NCBI GenBank assembly: GCA_966210935.1
Contig: CBIHLX010000033.1
Coordinates: forward strand, 1-9,009
Direction of reading: 5' to 3'
Source: CBIHLX01 sp966210935
Lineage (GTDB): Bacteria > Patescibacteriota > Saccharimonadia > Saccharimonadales > Saccharimonadaceae
DNA length: 9,009 nt
The notes under the pieces are model-generated. The model had not been told where the DNA came from. It worked only from the letters and a program-made list of their open reading frames with translations, and searched no databases. Shown here in pieces: positions 5,900 through 9,009 of the stretch. Each line of letters opens with the position of its first letter. Position 1 is the stretch's first letter. A program made the translations under genes and the position numbers.

Positions 5900-6460
5900 T
5901 TACTTCTTGCGTTCGCGGTATTCGTTAGTCGAGGTGTCAACAGAGATGATATCACCTACCTTGATAAAGGCCGGCACCTTTACGGTGATGCCAGTTTCAA
6001 GAGTTGCGTCTTTCAAAACGCTACTCGTCGTATCACCCTTTACGACGTCTTCCGCGTAGGTCACTTCGAGGTAAACGTTCTTGGCGAGCTCAATATTAAT
6101 AACGCGATCACCGAAGAACTGCAGCGTTAAGTTGTCACCTTCTTTGAGGTATCCCGCAGCTGAATCAACAATTTCCGCCGTAAGCTGGAACTGCTCGAAT
6201 GTCTCTGGATCCATAAAGTGAAAATCAGTGCCATCATTGTAAAGGTACTGAACAGTTTTATTGCTCACCTCGGCAGTTTCGATTTTATCCTGACCCTTGA
6301 ATGTCTTTGGAATCACGCTGCCGTCGATAAGGTTCTTGAGCTTTACGTTAACAATACTACCACCGCGACCCATCACCTTTTGGCCGTATTCGATCACGCG
6401 GTAGGGCTTGCCGTCGATCTGACAGACGGTGCCCTTCTTTAAATCAGTTGGTTGGTACAT
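5900..6460 (-). CDS. efp: Translation elongation factor P
   Basis: This is a full-length EF-P of 186 residues. Domain I (KOW-like, about 1-64) starts MYQPTDLKKGTVCQIDGKPY, domain II is an OB fold (about 66-128), and domain III (about 129-186) has the ETGITVKVPAFIKVGD-type signature. EF-P binds between the P and E sites and rescues ribosomes stalled on polyproline. The modified loop reads KVMGRGGSIV. By alignment, Arg32 takes the place of the modified Lys34 of E. coli, as in the EarP-type proteins of Pseudomonas. No modification enzyme lies in the window. A Shine-Dalgarno ACGGAG is 6 nt before the ATG. The gene sits between rpsR and tlyA, after a gap with a strong hairpin. Its polyproline role may matter for Pro-rich surface proteins such as the one nearby. 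Confidence 0.97.
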   Translation of the reverse strand: MYQPTDLKKGTVCQIDGKPYRVIEYGQKVMGRGGSIVNVKLKNLIDGSVIPKTFKGQDKIETAEVSNKTVQYLYNDGTDFHFMDPETFEQFQLTAEIVDSAAGYLKEGDNLTLQFFGDRVINIELAKNVYLEVTYAEDVVKGDTTSSVLKDATLETGITVKVPAFIKVGDIISVDTSTNEYRERKK

Positions 6461-6497
6461 GTAATTCTCCGTTTGTCTTTAGCTTTAGAAATGCTTG

Positions 6498-6528
6498 GTG
6501 GCGCACATCAAATTGTGATATGCGCCAC
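6498..6528 (-). other. Strong hairpin between rpsR and efp without a U-tract
   Basis: GTGGCGCAcATCA pairs with TGATaTGCGCCAC, 13 positions with one C/A mismatch, around a 5-nt AATTG loop. On the minus strand it is followed by CAAGCATTTC, with no run of T, so it does not look like a standard intrinsic terminator. It may be an RNA-processing or stability element, or a leaky terminator that sets the ratio of ribosomal-protein to efp/tlyA mRNA. It is the main content of the 92-nt gap. Confidence 0.65.
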
Positions 6529-6552
6529 AGAGTTCTCTAACAATGCGTGTGA

Positions 6553-6750
6553 TTAGTTAGAAGTCACGAATGGCAGAAGAGCCAGGTGACGTGCACGCTT
6601 GATAGCAGTAGCGAGTTGACGCTGCTGCTTAGTGCTGAGGCCGGTCTTTGAGATTGGCTCAATCTGACCGTACACGTTGATGAAGCGCTGTAGCGTCTTA
6701 ACGTCGGTGTAGTCGAAGTAGACTGGCGCGTCTTTCTTGAATCGTTTCAT
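6553..6750 (-). CDS. rpsR: 30S ribosomal protein bS18
   Basis: This is a 65-residue protein with the S18 core: FDYTDVKTLQRFINVYGQI, then ISKTGLSTKQQRQLATAIKRAR and HLALLPFV. It is a little shorter than the common 70-80 residues because the basic N-terminal extension is brief (MKRFKKDAPV). bS18 pairs with bS6 on the platform of the small subunit. AGGAG at the ssb stop is 8 nt before this ATG. Only 11 nt separate the genes, so rpsR is the third gene of the rpsF-ssb-rpsR operon. Confidence 0.97.
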   Translation of the reverse strand: MKRFKKDAPVYFDYTDVKTLQRFINVYGQIEPISKTGLSTKQQRQLATAIKRARHLALLPFVTSN

Positions 6751-6761
6751 TTATATATCTC

Positions 6762-7202
6762 CTAGAATGGAATTTCACTTAAATCAATAGGCTTGTCGTC
6801 GATGTCTTCAATAACAACATCGTCAGACTTCTTGTTGCTGCCACTAGCAGCAGGGGTGTAGCTTGAGCCACCGCCATCGCCGTTTGGACCATCAAGGAAG
6901 GTAACGTCAGTTGCGACTACTTCAATACGAGTGCGCTTCTTACCGGTTTCCTTGTCATCCCAGCTATCCTGACGCAGGCGACCCTGCACGAGGCAGCGAC
7001 GACCCTTTGACAGGTACTGGCTAACGAGCTCACCGAGCTTTTCCCATGCGGTAACATCGAAAAAGTCAGCTGCGTCTTCTTGGCCACCGCGATCAACCGC
7101 GATGCTAAAGCTGGTAATATTTTTACCGGTTGAAGTGGTGCGCACTTCTGGGTCGCGGGTAAGGCGTCCCATCAAAATCACTTGGTTGATACTCTTGGCC
7201 AT
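6762..7202 (-). CDS. ssb: Single-stranded DNA-binding protein
   Basis: This protein has 146 residues. The OB fold covers about 1-105, starting MAKSINQVILMGRLTRDPEV with the usual VRTTSTGKNITSFSIAVDR, FFDVTAWEKLGELV, YLSKGRR and LVQGRLR blocks. A Gly/Ser-rich linker (about 106-125) leads to an acidic tail ending DIDDKPIDLSEIPF. This carries the IPF tip that recruits replication and repair partners, though the last residues are less acidic than the E. coli DDDIPF. SSB coats single-stranded DNA in replication and recombination, and in natural transformation when type IV pili take part. The ribosome site AGGAG lies within the end of rpsF, 8 nt before the ATG. Confidence 0.97.
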   Translation of the reverse strand: MAKSINQVILMGRLTRDPEVRTTSTGKNITSFSIAVDRGGQEDAADFFDVTAWEKLGELVSQYLSKGRRCLVQGRLRQDSWDDKETGKKRTRIEVVATDVTFLDGPNGDGGGSSYTPAASGSNKKSDDVVIEDIDDKPIDLSEIPF

Positions 7203-7207
7203 GTCCC

Positions 7208-7552
7208 CTACTCCTCTTCAGTTGTTTCGCTAGCGTTTGCTTTCGCTTCTGCGAGTGCCTTGCGACCCTTTTCGTCAACAGTAACGAGCAGGTAGCGGAG
7301 CACTTCGTCAGTGATGTTCAGCGTGTTGCTGATCTTCAATGGCGCTTCAGCTGGGAGCTTAACGTTCATGAAGACGTAGACGGCGAAGTCTTCGCGCTTG
7401 ATGCGGTAAGCGAGCTTCTTCTTGCCCCAGTTGTCTTCGCTGACGATTTCACCGCCGGCGCTCGTGATGATATCTCGCACCTTCTTAAGAGGTGTATCGA
7501 TATCCACTTCGAGGTCAGGGTGAATCAGAACGGTCAGTTCGTATTCTTTCAT
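7208..7552 (-). CDS. rpsF: 30S ribosomal protein bS6
   Basis: This is a 114-residue bS6: MKEYELTVLIHPDLE at the start, GGEIVSEDNWGKKKLAYRIKRE in the middle, AVYVFMNVKLPA, then TDEVLRYLLVTVDE. The C-terminus is a Glu/Ala-rich acidic tail (ASETTEEE), typical of bS6 and sometimes modified by RimK elsewhere. AGGAGG lies 5-6 nt before the ATG. It is the first gene of the rpsF-ssb-rpsR unit, an order conserved in many bacteria. A hairpin is present in the 60-nt leader. Confidence 0.97.
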   Translation of the reverse strand: MKEYELTVLIHPDLEVDIDTPLKKVRDIITSAGGEIVSEDNWGKKKLAYRIKREDFAVYVFMNVKLPAEAPLKISNTLNITDEVLRYLLVTVDEKGRKALAEAKANASETTEEE

Positions 7553-7581
7553 AGAGTTCCTCCTCTGGAATCCTTATGGAT

Positions 7582-7600
7582 GCTTATATCTGGTATAAGC
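7582..7600 (-). other. Hairpin in the rpsF mRNA leader
   Basis: GCTTATA and TATAAGC form a perfect 7-bp stem with a 5-nt CCAGA loop on the minus strand, followed by a smaller ATCC-ATAA-GGAT hairpin (7570-7581). Both lie between the promoter and the rpsF ribosome site. rpsF leaders can bind the S6:S18 pair for feedback, but I see no CCG motif of the known type here, so regulation is only a possibility. Confidence 0.45.
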
Positions 7601-7618
7601 CGAGTTAATAACTTAATA

Positions 7619-7627
7619 ATTATAACA
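7619..7627 (-). promoter_or_regulatory. Extended -10 promoter of the rpsF operon
   Basis: TGT-TATAAT on the minus strand is a perfect -10 with a TGn extension. There is no good -35; the 17-nt position falls in the T-run of the upstream terminator. The expected start is near 7612, giving a leader of about 60 nt. The sequence CTGTTAyAAT is nearly the same as the ychF promoter. Confidence 0.65.
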
Positions 7628-7638
7628 GTAATTATGGG

Positions 7639-7666
7639 AAAAAGCCAGTCTAGCAACCGCTAGACT
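7639..7666 (-). terminator. Intrinsic terminator of the pilin operon, overlapping its last stop codon
   Basis: On the minus strand AGTCTAGC (7659-7666) pairs with GCTAGACT (7647-7654) around a GGTT loop, an 8-bp stem, followed by GGC and TTTTT. The left arm contains the last two coding triplets' end and the TAG stop of the pilin gene (7660-7662). It ends the pilin transcript just before the rpsF promoter. Confidence 0.8.
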
Positions 7667-8229
7667 TCAACACCAAGGCGCACCCAGCATGACGTCCGGC
7701 CCGAGCCCGACGACGTATAGCCAGTTGTTGATGAAACAGGGGTGGTTAAGTTGTTGTTTTGCACATTTTCCACACCACACGGCTGGTTATCCCCTTGCAG
7801 CCAGTACTCAATACGAATCGGCGCCAGCGTACCGTTAAACGTCATACCTGCCTCATAAATATACTGGATGCCGTAGGCATTATTCACCGTGGTTGTCGGG
7901 GATGTTGGCGGCGTGCCGATCTTGCGCAGTTCATCCATGAGTGCTGTATTGTCTGCTGTCTGAGCAGTACCCACGCTGTTTGTACACTGGTTATCCACAG
8001 TGGCGCAGCGGGTTGCCGTGCCTGGCAGTACACTGTATGTTGCCGTATAGCCCTTAACAAGACGTATCACACCCTTTACGGCACTGATCTTTGCTGTGTT
8101 GTTCGCCCGCTGCTGTATACCATTAAAAGCCACAATCGTAATGGCTGCTAAGATAGCAATAACAACGATCACAATTAGGAGCTCCACGATCGTAAAGCCA
8201 CCCTTGCCGCGCTTCCTAGTGGCTAGCAT
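7660..8229 (-). CDS. Type IV prepilin-like protein (second complete pilin)
   Basis: This protein has 189 residues from ATG 8229; an upstream in-frame ATG (8280) would overlap the previous gene by 58 nt and lengthen the leader. The start has GGTGGAG 9 nt upstream. An 11-residue basic leader, MLATRKRGKGG, ends at the prepilin peptidase site G|FTIVE, with Glu at +5. The hydrophobic helix (about 13-36) runs into NGIQQRANN. The C-terminal part is Thr/Asn/Gly-rich with Cys pairs (TRCATVDNQC and QPCG...TSCW), suggesting disulfides in the globular head. Prepilins are processed by PilD-type peptidase and assembled into fibres for attachment, twitching or DNA uptake. It overlaps the upstream pilin by 7 nt. 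It is a major- or minor-pilin candidate; which one cannot be told. Confidence 0.9.
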   Translation of the reverse strand: MLATRKRGKGGFTIVELLIVIVVIAILAAITIVAFNGIQQRANNTAKISAVKGVIRLVKGYTATYSVLPGTATRCATVDNQCTNSVGTAQTADNTALMDELRKIGTPPTSPTTTVNNAYGIQYIYEAGMTFNGTLAPIRIEYWLQGDNQPCGVENVQNNNLTTPVSSTTGYTSSGSGRTSCWVRLGVEV

Positions 8230-8666
8230 GCCTGCATGCTCCACCAGCCGATACCCGCATTTGCAGCGCCGCGGTGGCAAGGAGTCCGTGCTTCATATGA
8301 AATGCGAATTCCGTAAGCACCACTCGCCGCAGATCCGCGCACATACTGGTAATTGGTCAGGCTTGGATTCGGGTCATTCGGAATTGATGCGATATACGTC
8401 GGAACTAACGCCGTTGATAGCATCGAAAGATTATATCCAATATTATCCGTCCCTACAGATGGAAAAGATCCATTATCGGCTCGGTACAACTCAAGTGCCT
8501 TTTGAATAGCTGCGATGTCAGAGGTTCGGGTCGAATCACGCGCCCGCTGCTGAATGCCGTTAAAGGCAACAATTGTAATAGCCGCTAAGATAGCGATGAC
8601 GACAATGACGATCAGCAACTCTACGATCGTAAAGCCGTCGTGACGGCTATGTCGCGTCTTAGCCAT
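8223..8666 (-). CDS. Type IV prepilin-like protein (first complete pilin)
   Basis: This protein has 147 residues from ATG 8666. Upstream in-frame ATGs (8693, 8870) lie inside the preceding gene. The 11-residue leader MAKTRHSRHDG ends at G|FTIVE. The N-terminal helix is identical in sequence to that of the next gene through QQRA. The head has ELYRADNGSFPSVG and SIPNDPNPSLTNYQYVRG, motifs common in small pilins and pseudopilins, and a C-terminal Cys pair (TPCHRG...MQAC). GGAGG lies 10 nt before the ATG. It overlaps the gene before it by 8 nt and the gene after by 7 nt, so the three are translated from one mRNA. The short head is typical of minor pilins, but a major-pilin role is also possible. 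Confidence 0.9.
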   Translation of the reverse strand: MAKTRHSRHDGFTIVELLIVIVVIAILAAITIVAFNGIQQRARDSTRTSDIAAIQKALELYRADNGSFPSVGTDNIGYNLSMLSTALVPTYIASIPNDPNPSLTNYQYVRGSAASGAYGIRISYEARTPCHRGAANAGIGWWSMQAC

Positions 8667-9009
8667 TCGTCCATGCCCTCCATGAGCCACCATAACCCGA
8701 GCCACCTGATATAACGATTGACCCTGACAGCGTTGTTTCACACATAGGGCCATAATTGTTTGTACCCGTCCAGGCTGTTGCACCAGTATACTCACGTACA
8801 CCACCCCCACTCGTGATATACAATTTTTTTCCTGAGGTCGATAAGGCAGCAATTGTAAACTGCTGACCATCTGCTGATGTACACGGCACTAGATTAAAAG
8901 GCGATGTTGCATCCTGTAGGTATGCTGATTTATTAATATTCACCATTAATGAGTCGAGATCGGTAGTCGTCATAGGATACATACCCTTATCCGCATAAAA
9001 GAATCCAAA
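8659..9009 (-). CDS. Pilin-like protein, C-terminal 116 residues (5' end beyond window)
   Basis: The frame is open from the right edge and ends with TAA at 8659. The first visible residues are FGFFYADKGMYPMTTTDLDS. YADKGMYP matches the YRADNGSFP segment of the next pilin, which in pilins follows the N-terminal helix. So the missing part is probably the leader and helix. An internal ATG at 8982 is therefore not the real start. The head is Gly/Ser/Thr-rich with a Cys pair (VPCTS, PMCET) and a repeat-like SGGGVREYTGATAW / SGGSGYGGSWRAW end. No transmembrane segment is visible in the part present. Its stop overlaps the next pilin start by 8 nt. Confidence 0.75.
   Translation of the reverse strand, partial: FGFFYADKGMYPMTTTDLDSLMVNINKSAYLQDATSPFNLVPCTSADGQQFTIAALSTSGKKLYITSGGGVREYTGATAWTGTNNYGPMCETTLSGSIVISGGSGYGGSWRAWTNG

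Noticed and set aside
7553..7612. The known S6:S18 feedback motif in the rpsF leader
   Set aside because: A hairpin is present but I find no CCG motif of the described type in the leader.
8667..8870. A long N-terminal extension of the first complete pilin
   Set aside because: It is out of frame with, and inside, the preceding pilin-like gene; the 11-residue leader from 8666 fits a prepilin.
1..9009. TGA recoding (as in some other Patescibacteria), CRISPR arrays, insertion sequences
   Set aside because: TGA ends the TPR and sortase genes at sensible positions and does not interrupt any conserved gene; no regular direct repeats with spacers and no transposase were seen.

Overview
The window looks like a chromosomal segment of a Candidatus Saccharibacteria (TM7) or closely related Patescibacteria genome. 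The evidence is the pair of prepilins with a near-invariant hydrophobic N-terminus (FTIVELL...), short single-domain versions of housekeeping proteins, TGA used as a normal stop, tight gene packing, and moderate GC with one GC-rich surface-protein gene. This placement comes from family resemblance and was not tested by any search.

Layout, left to right. Positions 1-1233 (minus strand) hold a two-gene unit: a membrane-anchored TPR-like protein, overlapped by 4 nt by a secreted protein that has no stop before the left edge. A long composite hairpin (1324-1410) separates it from a secreted, membrane-anchored, Pro-rich surface protein (minus, best start a TTG at 2912). A divergent intergenic region (2922-3131) carries promoters for that gene and for ychF (plus, 3132-4208). 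ychF converges on a sortase (minus, 4267-5070), with a shared bidirectional terminator between them. To the right is the minus-strand run rpsF-ssb-rpsR-efp-tlyA (7552 down to 5170). It starts from an extended -10 promoter placed just after the terminator of a pilin operon. That pilin operon (minus, right edge down to 7660) has three overlapping genes; the first is cut by the window edge.

How the genes work together. Roughly half of the window is core information processing: S6, SSB, S18, EF-P, a TlyA-type rRNA methyltransferase, and the YchF ATPase. The rest is the cell surface: type IV pilins, a sortase, a candidate sortase substrate, and a TPR/secreted-protein pair. A host-attached lifestyle would fit this surface content, but that is inference. 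Points worth a second look: the secreted protein at the left edge; two genes that appear to be leaderless (ychF and the TPR gene); the sortase with a nearby substrate whose sorting motif is degenerate; EF-P with Arg at the modified-loop position; and two prepilins whose first 32 mature-region codons (from the cleavage Gly) are identical in protein but have many synonymous differences.
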